Positions 39,195-49,648 of a DNA stretch of 64,000 nucleotides are shown piece after piece. The notes below the pieces were generated by a model that was given only the letters and a program-made list of their open reading frames with translations, was not told where the DNA came from and made no database searches. Both the position numbers and the translations under genes were made by a program. The stretch is from Neosynechococcus sphagnicola sy1. Lineage in GTDB: Bacteria > Cyanobacteriota > Cyanobacteriia > Neosynechococcales > Neosynechococcaceae. The number at the start of each line of letters is the position of its first letter. The first letter of the stretch is position 1. Location of the stretch: positions 1 through 64,000 of the forward strand of contig NZ_JJML01000029.1 of the NCBI RefSeq assembly GCF_000775285.1, given 5' to 3'.

Positions 39195-42100
39195 ATGACT
39201 ATTTTCCCTTCCATCGACGTTGCTCCGCCCCCCGCTGCTCCCCTTGCATCCAGATTAGATACCTATTACCAGCAGGTAACAGCGATCATTCTCTCTCGCC
39301 AACATCCGATAACGGGGCTACTGCCTGCCAGCACGGCGATTAATGCCCACGGCGACTACACCGATGCCTGGGTGAGAGACAACGTTTACAGCATTCTGGC
39401 CGTCTGGGGACTGGCACTGGCCTACCGGAAGTTAGAGAGCGACCAGGGGCGCACCTATGAACTCGAGCAGAGTGTGGTGAAGCTGATGCGGGGGTTGCTG
39501 TTTGCCATGATGCAGCAGGTCGAAAAAGTCGAGCGGTTTAAAGTCACCCAAGCACCTCTGGATGCCCTCCATGCCAAGTACGACACCAGCACTGCGGCAA
39601 CCGTTGTCGGGGATCAACAGTGGGGACACTTGCAACTGGATGCTACCTCGCTTTACCTGTTGATGCTGTCCCAGATGATCGCCTCTGGATTACAGATCAT
39701 CTTCACCCAAGACGAAGTCAACTTTGTCCAAAACCTGGTCTATTACATTGGGCGAGCCTATCGCACTCCGGACTACGGCATCTGGGAACGCGGCAACAAA
39801 GCCAATCAAGGGAACCCAGAACTCAATGCCAGTTCTGTGGGCATGGCAAAGGCAGCCTTGGAAGCCATCAATGGCCTGAATTTATTTGGTATGCGGGGCA
39901 GTCAAGCTTCGGTGATTCATGTGCTGTTGGATGAAATTGCTCGGGCACGCACAACTCTGCGATCGCTGCTTCCGAGGGAATCCGGTTCCAAGGAGGTCGA
40001 TGCAGCCCTCCTAAGTGTGATTGGCTATCCCGCCTTTGCCATTGAGGATGCCGCCTTGGTGGAACGGACACGCACCGATGTTGTCACCAAGCTGGAGGGG
40101 AAATATGGCTGTAAACGCTTCTTGCGAGATGGACACCAGACGGTGATTGAAGATGCAAGCCGTCTGCACTACGAGCCATGGGAACTGAAGCAGTTTGAAC
40201 ATATTGAGTGTGAGTGGCCCTTATTTTTCACCTACCTCTTACTTGATGCCTTGTTTCGCGGCGATCGCGATCAAGTCGAGTCCTACCATCAAAAGCTGCA
40301 ATCTCTCCTGGTGGAGCAGAATGGCTATCAACTATTGCCGGAGCTGTTTTTTCTCCCTGCGGCTGCCATTGAAGCCGAACGGGCGATCCCCCAAAGCCAG
40401 CCCCGGCTCCCCAATGCCAACCTGCCGTTGGTTTGGGCGCAAAGTCTCTATCTACTGGGGCAACTGCTGCGGGACAGTCTTTTAGCCGTGGGAGACATCG
40501 ATCCCCTGGGACGCCACCGGCGGATTAGAACCGATCAGCCCCCCATGGTTCAAATCGCCCTGCTTGCAGAAAACGAAACTCTCCAGGCAGAATTGGCAAC
40601 CTACGGTATCGCCACCCAGACCCCCCAACAAATTGCCCCGATCCAGGTGCGCCAAGCCGATGAATTATCGGCAATTTACTACCAGATTGGTCGCAATGAC
40701 AAGCTGCGGCTGACGGGACGCCCGATTCGCCGTCTGCGCAGTCTCACCACCTCTAAAATTTTCCGTATTCGCGGCACTACGCTTGTGTTTTTGCCCGCCT
40801 TCCTCGATCAGCAGCAATTTTATCTCACCCTTGATTACCATTTTTTGGTGTCTCAGATTAAGGGCGAACTGGTCTACATTCAGCGCCACTGGCATCACTT
40901 AGGCCGCCCCACCATGACACTGATGCTCACCCAAACAATGTTTGACATTGGCCGCACTGGGGGCATCGATCAATCCCCCCTGCTGAAACTGCTGAATGAA
41001 TTGCAGGAGGGGAACTGCAACGGGGTCACCGTGAAACTAGGTTCCCTGAATCAACTGATGCTCACGGCAGGAACGGAACGGATTGACTTTATTCATGACT
41101 TTCAGTTCTCCGAGGCTCCCTTGCAGGGGGTGTCACCCCTGGCTGAGGTTTTACGCGCTGACCCCAAGGCCAATCATCCCTTAAGCAATACCCAGGAATT
41201 TTTACTGGAATCTGAAACCGATGTCTCCTGCTTGCTGACCACCCTGCGTCAGTCTGCTAATCTCTACGAGCAAATCGACTTACTAGAAACCCTTACCCAA
41301 TTAAGGGGGCTGGACTTTGACACAGGATTAGACGCTGGCTTGCTAGAGGCCAGTTCTCCCCTCACCGTTGCCGATTTGTTGCATGAGGTTTATCTCAAGG
41401 CCGGACAACTGCAACTCTGGGCGATCATTCGCCGCGCGGCTGGTTTGATGGATAAAGTGGATATTGGTCTGGGAGATGCGGTCACTAGCATTCTGATCCA
41501 AGGCAAACAGATTGCAGTGGGTAAATCCTATAACGAGGCATCCCTGATCACCAGCCCCATGCCGTCTGCGGATGTCATGGCCAAGATTGCCGCTTTCAGT
41601 AGCAAGGATGTGCGAGAACCGCCCCTGACTCAGGAAATCATCATTTACATCAGTGTGCTGATCAAAACTGATCCGCAATTATTTGATGGCTTGCTGACCT
41701 TGCGAGTCGGCTATCTGATTTTGCTGATCACCAGCGAACTAGCCCAGGAGTTGCAGGTTACCCAGGATGAGGCTTACGAATACTTGATGCGGCTGAGCCC
41801 CTTCGAGGTCAAAATGCGGTTGCGCCAAGTGCTGGTTGGTTATGCCGATCTGAATCAAACCCTCTTCCAATTGGAATCGCTGCATGTCAAGCAGCAACAA
41901 TCAATTCAGTGGGTTGTGATTGCAGAGACCGATTCAGAAAGCCCCACCAACTGGTTGTTGCAACGCCAGAGGGATGGCGGACTAAACCGAGTCCCTAAGG
42001 GCTTTTATCCCAAGGTTTGGCAGGTGATGCAGCATTGTAAAGGATTAGTGATTGGCGATAAGCTCGATCGCCGCAATCGCCTTGACAGTGATCTGATTCT

Positions 42101-42485
42101 GGCAGAAATGACCCCAGGAGAGAAAAATTTTGCCCTGCGAGTGGAGCATCTACTGAACAAAATTCAGGCTCCCGAATACCGTCAGGTCAACATAGAAGCA
42201 CTCATGGAACTAGCAGCGATCGCGGCGCAAAACCCAGCGTTACAAATTGAGGATTATCTAGTTCTAGATGTCCTCATTGGTCATGCGGTTCGCCTCGCTT
42301 GGTTAGACCGACACCCTCAACACAGTCATGACTACGATCAACAGAAAGGACTGGCATGGCGATCGTTCTACGCAACGTCTCCTTACGTTTGCGCTAGCTA
42401 CATTGCCAAAGCCCTCCGCTTCTTGATGAAATTGGCACAGACCAATCTAGAGACAGCAACCCTAGACCTGTTAACCGTTCACTAA
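39195..42485 (+). CDS. Phosphorylase-kinase alpha/beta-like GH15-family protein
   Basis: This is a 1,096-residue soluble protein. Residues about 20-450 form an (alpha/alpha)6 barrel with the hallmarks of eukaryotic phosphorylase kinase alpha/beta: HPITGLLPASTAINAHGDYTDAWVRDNVYSILAVWGL, then DQQWGHLQLDATSLYLLML and DYGIWERGNKANQG (split here, each under twenty residues in its core). W-G-H-x-Q-x-D and W-E are glucoamylase-type sugar-binding and acid positions. The C-terminal half is helical, without calmodulin-site features that I can see. Homologues are common in cyanobacteria, with unknown task; link to glycogen metabolism is inference. Its stop overlaps the convergent carbonic anhydrase stop by four bases. 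Confidence 0.88.
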   Translation: MTIFPSIDVAPPPAAPLASRLDTYYQQVTAIILSRQHPITGLLPASTAINAHGDYTDAWVRDNVYSILAVWGLALAYRKLESDQGRTYELEQSVVKLMRGLLFAMMQQVEKVERFKVTQAPLDALHAKYDTSTAATVVGDQQWGHLQLDATSLYLLMLSQMIASGLQIIFTQDEVNFVQNLVYYIGRAYRTPDYGIWERGNKANQGNPELNASSVGMAKAALEAINGLNLFGMRGSQASVIHVLLDEIARARTTLRSLLPRESGSKEVDAALLSVIGYPAFAIEDAALVERTRTDVVTKLEGKYGCKRFLRDGHQTVIEDASRLHYEPWELKQFEHIECEWPLFFTYLLLDALFRGDRDQVESYHQKLQSLLVEQNGYQLLPELFFLPAAAIEAERAIPQSQPRLPNANLPLVWAQSLYLLGQLLRDSLLAVGDIDPLGRHRRIRTDQPPMVQIALLAENETLQAELATYGIATQTPQQIAPIQVRQADELSAIYYQIGRNDKLRLTGRPIRRLRSLTTSKIFRIRGTTLVFLPAFLDQQQFYLTLDYHFLVSQIKGELVYIQRHWHHLGRPTMTLMLTQTMFDIGRTGGIDQSPLLKLLNELQEGNCNGVTVKLGSLNQLMLTAGTERIDFIHDFQFSEAPLQGVSPLAEVLRADPKANHPLSNTQEFLLESETDVSCLLTTLRQSANLYEQIDLLETLTQLRGLDFDTGLDAGLLEASSPLTVADLLHEVYLKAGQLQLWAIIRRAAGLMDKVDIGLGDAVTSILIQGKQIAVGKSYNEASLITSPMPSADVMAKIAAFSSKDVREPPLTQEIIIYISVLIKTDPQLFDGLLTLRVGYLILLITSELAQELQVTQDEAYEYLMRLSPFEVKMRLRQVLVGYADLNQTLFQLESLHVKQQQSIQWVVIAETDSESPTNWLLQRQRDGGLNRVPKGFYPKVWQVMQHCKGLVIGDKLDRRNRLDSDLILAEMTPGEKNFALRVEHLLNKIQAPEYRQVNIEALMELAAIAAQNPALQIEDYLVLDVLIGHAVRLAWLDRHPQHSHDYDQQKGLAWRSFYATSPYVCASYIAKALRFLMKLAQTNLETATLDLLTVH

Positions 42486-43204
42486 GCAATCATCTTCACG
42501 ATTCCTGTATCGAGGTCGTATCGTCCTCCCACAATTTTCAATTTACCGGACTGCATCCGCTCCATGAGCAGCGGCGATCGCTGCAACTGTTCGATCTGAT
42601 AGCGCACATTGGCAACTACCGCATTGTCCACCAGATCACCGGACTGATTTTTAACCCGTTTCACCGCTGGCAGAATGGCCTCAACAAAGGTACTAATCTC
42701 ACCGGGGAGGGCTTCGTTTTGAACCGCAGCGGTGACGGCTCCACAGCGTTCATGACCGAGCACCATCAACAACGGTGTCCCTAGCAGCACCACCGCATAT
42801 TCAATACTGCCGATCGCTTCAGGCGTAGCGATATTCCCGGCAATTCTCACATCGAAAATATCTCCAATGCCCTGATCAAAAACTATCTCAGCCGGTACCC
42901 GTGAATCGGCACAACTCAAAAGCGTAGCAAATGGATGTTGGGCTTGAGCAACTTCCCGTAACCGTAACTCAGACTGATCAGGGTATTGAGGATGATGCTG
43001 GACAAATCGTTGATTGCCCTCGATTAATTTTTGCAGCGCGGCACTGGGAGAGAGGGATGATGGCGCGATCGCTGATAATTCGGCAGCGTGAACCGGTTTA
43101 ACTCGCCAGAGCAAACTACTGGCGGCTGCTGTTAACCCCAGGGCTCTCATCGACCCTAGTTTTAGCAGATTGCGACGACCGATAAAATGCTTGTTGTGAT
43201 CCAT
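42482..43204 (-). CDS. Beta-carbonic anhydrase with Tat signal (EcaB-like)
   Basis: This is a 240-residue protein. The N-terminus has a twin-arginine motif (GRRNLLKLGSMRALG), a hydrophobic stretch and VHAAEL cleavage site, so export to the periplasm is expected. The zinc site is intact: Cys98 and Asp100-Arg102 in CADSR, His151 and Cys154 in GHERCG. It interconverts CO2 and bicarbonate. Synechocystis EcaB is a known periplasmic beta-class enzyme, and this protein looks like that type. It lies 83 bases after sbtB on the same strand, suggesting a role in inorganic-carbon uptake or leak recovery. Confidence 0.92.
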   Translation of the reverse strand: MDHNKHFIGRRNLLKLGSMRALGLTAAASSLLWRVKPVHAAELSAIAPSSLSPSAALQKLIEGNQRFVQHHPQYPDQSELRLREVAQAQHPFATLLSCADSRVPAEIVFDQGIGDIFDVRIAGNIATPEAIGSIEYAVVLLGTPLLMVLGHERCGAVTAAVQNEALPGEISTFVEAILPAVKRVKNQSGDLVDNAVVANVRYQIEQLQRSPLLMERMQSGKLKIVGGRYDLDTGIVKMIA

Positions 43205-43286
43205 ATTGATTCTCCAGAACAGATGGGAGGATGAAAAAATAAAAACGTTCAGTCTCCTTGATCATGGATTTTTCATCCTCTCTGCT

Positions 43287-43595
43287 TCACAGCGATGCCA
43301 CACATTTAACCGAGCGAATCTCCATCACATCTGAGATATAACAGGTTCCCCCAAACTTATTCAGGAGTGGTCGAACATTTTCAACCACTGCTTTAGCCTG
43401 ATCCGGCATACAGAACGCGATAATATAAACATTGTCGAGCATGGTCATGTCTAAATCTTCACTATCTCGCAATCCTTTACCGGCAACATTGCGAATCACG
43501 GCATGACCATGGACACCTGATTTATCTAAACCATCCACGATCTTCTCTAGTTCAAATGAGTTGGCAATAATCTCTATTTTTTTAACGAGATGCAT
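43287..43595 (-). CDS. sbtB: PII-like regulator of SbtA
   Basis: This is a 102-residue PII-fold protein: KKIEIIANSFELEKIVDGLD, then SGVHGHAVIRNVAGKGLRD (T-loop region) and CYISDVMEIRSVKCVASL. SbtB trimers bind adenyl nucleotides including cAMP and gate the bicarbonate transporter SbtA. The C-terminal C-G-P-x-G-C redox loop found in some SbtB proteins is absent here. The ATG lies 4 bases after the sbtA stop, with GGAGA at the end of sbtA as ribosome-binding site. Confidence 0.9.
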   Translation of the reverse strand: MHLVKKIEIIANSFELEKIVDGLDKSGVHGHAVIRNVAGKGLRDSEDLDMTMLDNVYIIAFCMPDQAKAVVENVRPLLNKFGGTCYISDVMEIRSVKCVASL

Positions 43596-43599
43596 GGGA

Positions 43600-44568
43600 T
43601 TATCTCCAAAACAGGTTAATTACATACAGATAAATTGGAATTCCCACAATGATGTTGAACGGGAATGTCACCGCCAGTGCCGTGGAAACATACAGACTGG
43701 GATTTGCTTCCGGCACCGTCATCCGCATTGCTGCTGGGACAGCAATGTAGGAAGCACTCGCACAGAGGACGGAGAACAGGAGTGCATTGCCCTGGGGCAT
43801 ACCAATGAATTTAGCGATCAGCAACCCAATACCTGCGTTGAGTATAGGAATCAGTATGGCAAACAAGATCAGTAAAAACGCCGGTTTTTTGTAAGTCTTT
43901 AATTCTTCTCGCGGCGACTAGTCCCATATCCAGCAAAAAGAAGGTGAGAACGCCATAGAACAGTCCCTGAGTGAAGGGTTCCAAGACTTGCCAACCATGT
44001 TCTCCCGTCAATACACCGATCAGAAGGCTGCCCACGAGCAGGAAAACTGAACTGTTAAGAAATGCTTCTTGTAGCACTTCAGACCAGGAAAATTCACGCT
44101 TTTCATCCTCCGTAAACAGATTCACAAGAATCAAACCGACAATGATCGCTGGAGACTCCATCAGTGCCAGGGCTGCGACCATATAGCCATCAAAATTAAT
44201 GCCCAGTGCCGTTAGAAAGGCACTTGCGGTGATGAATGTAACAGCACTGATGGAACCGTAGGTGGCCGCGATCGCTGCGGCATCATAGGTATCAAGTTTC
44301 AGTTTCAGAATAAAAAAGGTGTACAGCGGCACCACGCAAGCCATCAACACCGCAGCCAGGAGGGTCAGACCGACTTCCTGGGACATGCCACTCTTGATCA
44401 GCTCCACCCCTCCCTTAAACCCGATGGCAAATAGCAGATACAGCGAGAGAAGCTTGGGGACAGGGGCAGGAATTTCCAGGTCGGATTTGACAAAAACAGC
44501 CATCATCCCCAAAAAGAAAACAGGATCGGTGGATTCAAGATATTGGATATGATCAAACTGGTATCCAT
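43600..44568 (-). CDS. sbtA: Sodium-dependent bicarbonate transporter SbtA family (two frame breaks)
   Basis: This PF05982-type transporter has about ten helices. The start ATG 44568 (MDTSLIISNILNPPIL) with GGGG upstream is followed by a missing T (A4 run at 44517-44520 should be five), giving FFFLGMMAVFVKSDLEIP. A second break, an extra base in the T6 run at 43886-43891, separates RRIKDLQK from PAFLLILFAILIPILNAGIG. Fixed, the protein is about 322 residues, somewhat shorter than Synechocystis SbtA (about 370). MESPAIIVGLILVNLF is a conserved pore segment. It imports bicarbonate with sodium and is coupled to sbtB and the carbonic anhydrase downstream. Confidence 0.9.
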
Positions 44569-44811
44569 GTCCATCCCCCTTGAGGCTGATATAGCCGAAA
44601 GTTTAAAAAACTTTGCATTCTGAAAAACGAGTGTAACGGTTGAATCATGATTTATCGTGTCCTGTCCCCCCATGTCAATGAGATGATGAAGTGGATCAGG
44701 AATTGTCAGACTTAGAATAACCGTTTCTTAACTAGATCTTTGGCGTATCCCCCCTAAGGATTCGATCTCCAAGGGTGCAGTCCCTGACATCACATTCATG
44801 GAGGGAGTCTG

Positions 44812-45441
44812 ATGAAAAATCATAAAACGAACCCGTACCTTGATCTGCTAGCCATTCCCCCCGGTTATCTCAACATCATGGGATACGTAGACGAGTCAGA
44901 GGTGAACGGCCCTGGGAGTCGGGCCGTGATCTGGGTACAGGGATGTTTGCGGGAATGTCCGGGCTGTTTTAATCCAGATTCCTGGTCTTTTGAAATCAAT
45001 CAGCTGATTGGGGTAGAGGCTCTGGTTCACAAGATTCTGAGCAATCCTCGCAATCAAGGGGTCACCTTCTCGGGGGGAGAACCCTTTTGGCAAGCCCCGG
45101 CCTTGGCTGAGTTGGCTCGTAAAGTCAAAGCAGCGGGGTTAAATGTCCTGTCATTTACGGGCTTCACCCTGGAACAATTACAGTCGGATCAGTCGCCAGC
45201 AGGGGTTCAGGACTTGCTGGCACAGCTTGATCTTTTAATTGACGGGGCCTATGTCCAGTCCTTGGCCATCCATTCCCCCGAGTCTCTCGTCTCGTCCAGT
45301 AACCAGCGGGTACATGTCTTCAATCCGGCCTTCAAGGATCGTCTCACCTGGGCCAGTGACCAAATGGAAATTCATATTCTCAAGGACGGCAGCCGGATTG
45401 TTACGGGCTACCAAGGTCAAATGATGCTGGCTGATTCCTAG
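44812..45441 (+). CDS. Radical SAM protein, NrdG-like activating enzyme
   Basis: This 209-residue protein carries the cluster motif GCLRECPGCFN (C-x3-C-x2-C) and TFSGGEPFWQ (SAM-binding GGE). The compact size and VNGPGSRAVIWVQGC resemble anaerobic ribonucleotide-reductase activase NrdG. No nrdD glycyl-radical enzyme is in the window, so the partner is unknown. AGGGAGTCTG precedes the ATG. Its stop is 20 bases from the convergent moaA stop. Confidence 0.88.
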   Translation: MKNHKTNPYLDLLAIPPGYLNIMGYVDESEVNGPGSRAVIWVQGCLRECPGCFNPDSWSFEINQLIGVEALVHKILSNPRNQGVTFSGGEPFWQAPALAELARKVKAAGLNVLSFTGFTLEQLQSDQSPAGVQDLLAQLDLLIDGAYVQSLAIHSPESLVSSSNQRVHVFNPAFKDRLTWASDQMEIHILKDGSRIVTGYQGQMMLADS

Positions 45442-45461
45442 GATCTGCCGCAGCAACCTCA

Positions 45462-46452
45462 TCAACCCCCAATTTGAGACATGGTTCGGGCGTAGGTTCC
45501 GGTGGTTGTCCCAGCATTGCGATCTTTAAAGTTAATGTCGGGCTTGATGGCGAGTAGTTGCTGTACCTGGTGTTGCAGTTCCGCCCCAGTAGCTCCTTGG
45601 CGCAGAGCTGTTTTTTAAATCGATTTGTCCGGTTTCGTTCAGCAGGCAGGGTCGTAACCAGCCATCCGCAGATAGGCGCACGCGATTGCAGCGATCGCAG
45701 AAACATTCTGACATTTGGCTGATAAACCCCAGGGTGCCCTTGGCTCCAGGAATTTGGAAGACATCCGCAGGGCCATTTCCCCTGACTTGACCGGCCATCA
45801 GACCCCAGCGGGCTCGAATCCGCTGCCGCAATTCTTCGGAAGCAATCCAACCGCGATCGCCAAAGAGATGGGAATTCCCAATGGGCATAAACTCAATAAA
45901 CCGCACGTGCCAGCCGCGATCCAGGGTTAAGGCAGCTAGATCTAAGATTTCCTGATCATTAACCCCAGGGATAATCACCACGTTTAGCTTCAGGGGATCA
46001 AACCCCACCTGGTGGGCGGTCTGAATACCCTGCCAAACCTGCTGCCAGCGAGAGCGATGCCGCCCCCCAACAATCTGGTCAAAGGTTTCTGGGTTGAGGG
46101 AATCAAGACTGATGTTGATGCGCCGCAACCCCGCATCATAGAGATCCTGCGCCAGGGTTGCCAGGGAGAAGCCATTGGTGGTCATGGCTAAATCTTGAGT
46201 TTCAGGCAAGGCGGCGATCGCCCGCACCAGATCCACCACACCGGGACGTAACAGGGGTTCTCCCCCTGTGAGCCGAAACCGGGTGAACCCCACTGGAATC
46301 ATCACCTCTTCCAGGAGCCTCAGCAGTTCCCCATGGGTCAATAGATCCTGCTGCAAAATATAGTCAAGCTCCTCTGCTTCTGGCATGCAGTAGAGGCAGC
46401 GGAAGTTACAGCGGTCTATGAGGCTGATCCGAAGGTAGTCGACCTGATTCAT
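45462..46452 (-). CDS. moaA: GTP 3',8-cyclase MoaA (one frame break)
   Basis: This is the first enzyme of molybdopterin synthesis. The N-terminal cluster is CNFRCLYC (Cys15, 19, 22), the GGEPLLRPG motif binds SAM, and the second cluster lies in [20 protein letters not shown]. The frame is lost at a T6 run (45611-45616, plus strand); with five the end reads [17 protein letters not shown] and finishes in SQIGG, the conserved Gly-Gly tail needed for catalysis. About 330 residues. The start is ATG 46452; the longer open frame upstream lacks family similarity. Confidence 0.94.
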
Positions 46453-47068
46453 GCTCCTATTGTGACTGATCTGAACTAGATAAGGACTTGATTCCCAATT
46501 TTCAATACTTGCAATCATTGAACTCTTGCCGCTGCCATGGTGGAGAATCCCCCTAACTGTGGTATTACCGATGGGCATCAGTTCTGGCGGCAGACCAACA
46601 AAGGGATTGCCACCAGCCATCATTGTTTTCAAGTTCTTCCTCACCACTGGCAGCAGTGGACTCAAATCTCAGACTTGATGCTTCAGGAAGTTGAAGGGAG
46701 TGAGCTTCTCCACAACTACCAGGGGGCTTAGATTACTCAGGTAATTGTCAGTTCAATTCAGATTTCCTCGGTGGGAAATTAAACCCATAAACCTTGGTTT
46801 TTCATTGGTTAAATTCCAGTATTGAGGCGAAGAAACTGCCATGATTGACGTTAGTCTTAGGATCAAAAATGGGCTGTCTCAAATACCATGCAAAGCCACC
46901 CCCGTGAGTGCTCAGTCTGGGTTTTACAGGTGTGGTGAATGGAGTGTGGTAAAATTGTAGCGTCTCGAACTGTTTTGGGCAGTTAATTTAAGGGTTTTCG
47001 GCATTAGTTCTGAACCACTTAATTTAGTTGTCCAATCTTTAATTTGCATTTTTGGAGCGGCTGACCCG
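46453..47068. other. Intergenic upstream of gyrA, no firm gene
   Basis: About 615 bases. A 64-residue plus-strand frame (46537-46731) contains a helix-like end ([19 protein letters not shown]) but has no ribosome-binding site or recognised family. From 46740 to 47068 the sequence is AT-rich and presumably holds the gyrA promoter and leader; GGAGCGG before the ATG is the likely ribosome-binding site. Confidence 0.45.
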
Positions 47069-49647
47069 ATGACTTTTTCCCAGGAACCCACTCAAGAGCG
47101 AATCGTCCCCACAGACCTGCGGATTGAGATGTCCCGCTCCTACCTGGAATATGCCATGAGCGTGATTGTCGGTCGGGCGCTACCAGATGCCCGCGACGGA
47201 CTCAAACCGGTGCATCGTCGGATTCTCTACGCCATGCACGAGTTGGGTCTGATGCCTGACCGTCCCTTTCGCAAGTGTGCCCGTGTGGTTGGGGAAGTGT
47301 TGGGTAAATACCATCCCCACGGGGATACGGCTGTCTACGATGCCCTGGTGCGGATGGCTCAGGACTTCTCCATGCGATCGCCGTTGATCAATGGTCACGG
47401 CAACTTCGGCTCCGTTGACAACGACCCCCCGCCGCCATGCGGTACACCGAGTGTCGCCTGCAATCCCTCACCACAGAGGCCTTATTGCGAGACATTGAGG
47501 AAGAAACCGTTGATTTTGGGGACAACTTTGATGGCTCCCAACAAGAGCCCCTGGTATTGCCGGCTCGGATTCCCCAACTGCTGCTCAATGGCTCCTCTGG
47601 GATTGCGGTGGGGATGGCCACCAATATTCCGCCCCACAATTTAGGCGAACTGATTGACGGTCTTAGTGCCCTGATTGAGAATCCAGAGCTGACCGATATC
47701 GATTTGATGCACTACATCCCAGGGCCTGACTTCCCAACAGGGGCTCAAATTATTGGCACTAGCGGCATTCGGGAAGCCTACACCACAGGCCGAGGCTCTG
47801 TCACCATGCGGGGGGTGGCGACCATTGAGACCCTGGAACATCCAGGCCGCCCCGATCGAGAAGCAATTATTATCACCGAGCTACCCTACCAGACCAACAA
47901 GGCGGCTCTGATTGAAAAAATTGCCGAAATGGTCAACGAAAAGCGACTGGAGGGCATTTCTGATATCCGGGATGAGAGCGATCGCGACGGCATGCGCATG
48001 GTGATTGAACTGAAGCGCGATGCCTACCCCAGGGTGGTGCTCAACAACCTCTACAAGCAGACCCCCCTCCAGGCCAATTTCGGTGTCAATATGTTGGCAC
48101 TGGTGAATGGTGAACCCCAAACCCTGGCCCTGAAGCAATTTCTCACGGTGTTTTTAGACTTTCGGGTGGAATCGATCACCCGACGCACCCGATATCAACT
48201 CCGCAAAGCCGAGGAACGGGATCACATTCTCCAAGGATTACTCATTGCTCTGACGAACCTGGATAGCATTATTGTGCTGATTCGTCATGCCGCAGATGCC
48301 CCCACCGCCCGCCAGGAATTAATTAGTACCTATGGATTGTCGGAACCCCAGGCGGATGCGATTCTCCAGATGCAGCTCCGCCGATTGACGGCCTTAGAAG
48401 CGGAAAAAATCCAGCAGGAACACGAAGACTTACAAGTCCAAATTACCGATCTCCTAGACATCCTAGAGCGACGTGAGCGGATTCTGGAGATCATTCAAAC
48501 TGAAATTACCCAACTGAAAACCACCTTCGCCACCCCCCGTCGCACGGTGATTGAAGCCGCCGAAGGGGAACTTGGTGATGTTGATCTGATTGCCAATGAA
48601 AAGGCCGTCATCCTGCTGACGGAGCAGGGGTATATCAAGCGGATGCCCGTGGATACCTTTGAGTCCCAGAGTCGTGCGACTCGCGGTAAGTCAGGCACTC
48701 GCATGAAGGAAGATGATGGGGTCGAGCACTTCCTCACCTGTTGTGATCACGATAGTGTCTTGTTCTTCAGCGATCGCGGTGTCTCTTACTGCCTGAGAGC
48801 CTATCAAATTCCCGTGGCCTCTCGCACCAGCCGGGGAGTGCCGATTGTCCAACTCTTACCGATCCCACGGGACGAAAAAATCACCTCAATCGTCCCAGTC
48901 ACTGAGTTCAGTAACCAGGAATATCTGGTGATGCTGACCAGTGGGGGCTACATCAAAAAGACCGTTCTCGCGGCCTTTAGTAATATTCGCGCCAATGGCC
49001 TGATAGCAATTTCCCTGGAAGAGGGGGATCAACTGCGGTGGGTGCGACGAGCCACTCCTGAAGATAGCATTATCATTGGCTCTCGCAACGGCATGTCCAT
49101 CCACTTCCGAGCCAACCATGAACAGCTTCGCCCCTTGGGGCGGGCGACCCGCGGTGTCAGAGCCATGGCCTTGCGTCAGGGAGATAACCTCATTGGCATG
49201 GATATCCTCTCGGCTCAAGTGATCGCCAATCTACCAACCACCGAAGAGCCCGAACTTGAGGTGGCTGAGGTTGAGATCACCGATGAGGCACCCTTAGAGG
49301 AAAGTACCTGCCTACCGGAACAGGGGCCGTGGGTGTTGGTGGTCACCATGGGGGGCTATGGCAAACGAGTGCCAGTTTCCCAGTTTCGCCTACAAAATCG
49401 GGCGGGCTACGGAGTCCTCTCCACCAAATTTCGCAAATCCCAAGATCGTCTAGCATCCCTGCGGGTGGTGAACGCCGATGATGAATTGATGATTGTCACC
49501 AGTCGGGGAATTATTATCCGTCAGGCGGCCAATGCGATTTCCCACCAGTCGCGAATGGCAACAGGGGTGCGACTGCAACGCTTAGATGAAGACGATGCCG
49601 TGGTGGCCGTGGCGTTGGTGCCTCCCACCGCCGAAGAAGAGGAGTAA
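47069..49647 (+). CDS. gyrA: DNA gyrase subunit A (one frame break)
   Basis: The winged-helix and tower domains begin [20 protein letters not shown] and continue through the quinolone-region [20 protein letters not shown]. The catalytic Tyr lies in [11 protein letters not shown]. The break is at the C6 run 47425-47430; seven C give [17 protein letters not shown], as expected. The long tower, then the C-terminal six-bladed pinwheel (with [12 protein letters not shown] and [10 protein letters not shown] boxes) follow. About 860 residues, ending in an acidic tail. Its function is negative supercoiling together with GyrB. An essential gene, so the break is best read as a data error. Confidence 0.95.
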
Positions 49648-49648
49648 A

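Noticed and set aside
46537-46731. 64-residue plus-strand frame upstream of gyrA
   Set aside because: No ribosome-binding site, no family, and it overlaps the upstream region of moaA; chance frame more likely.
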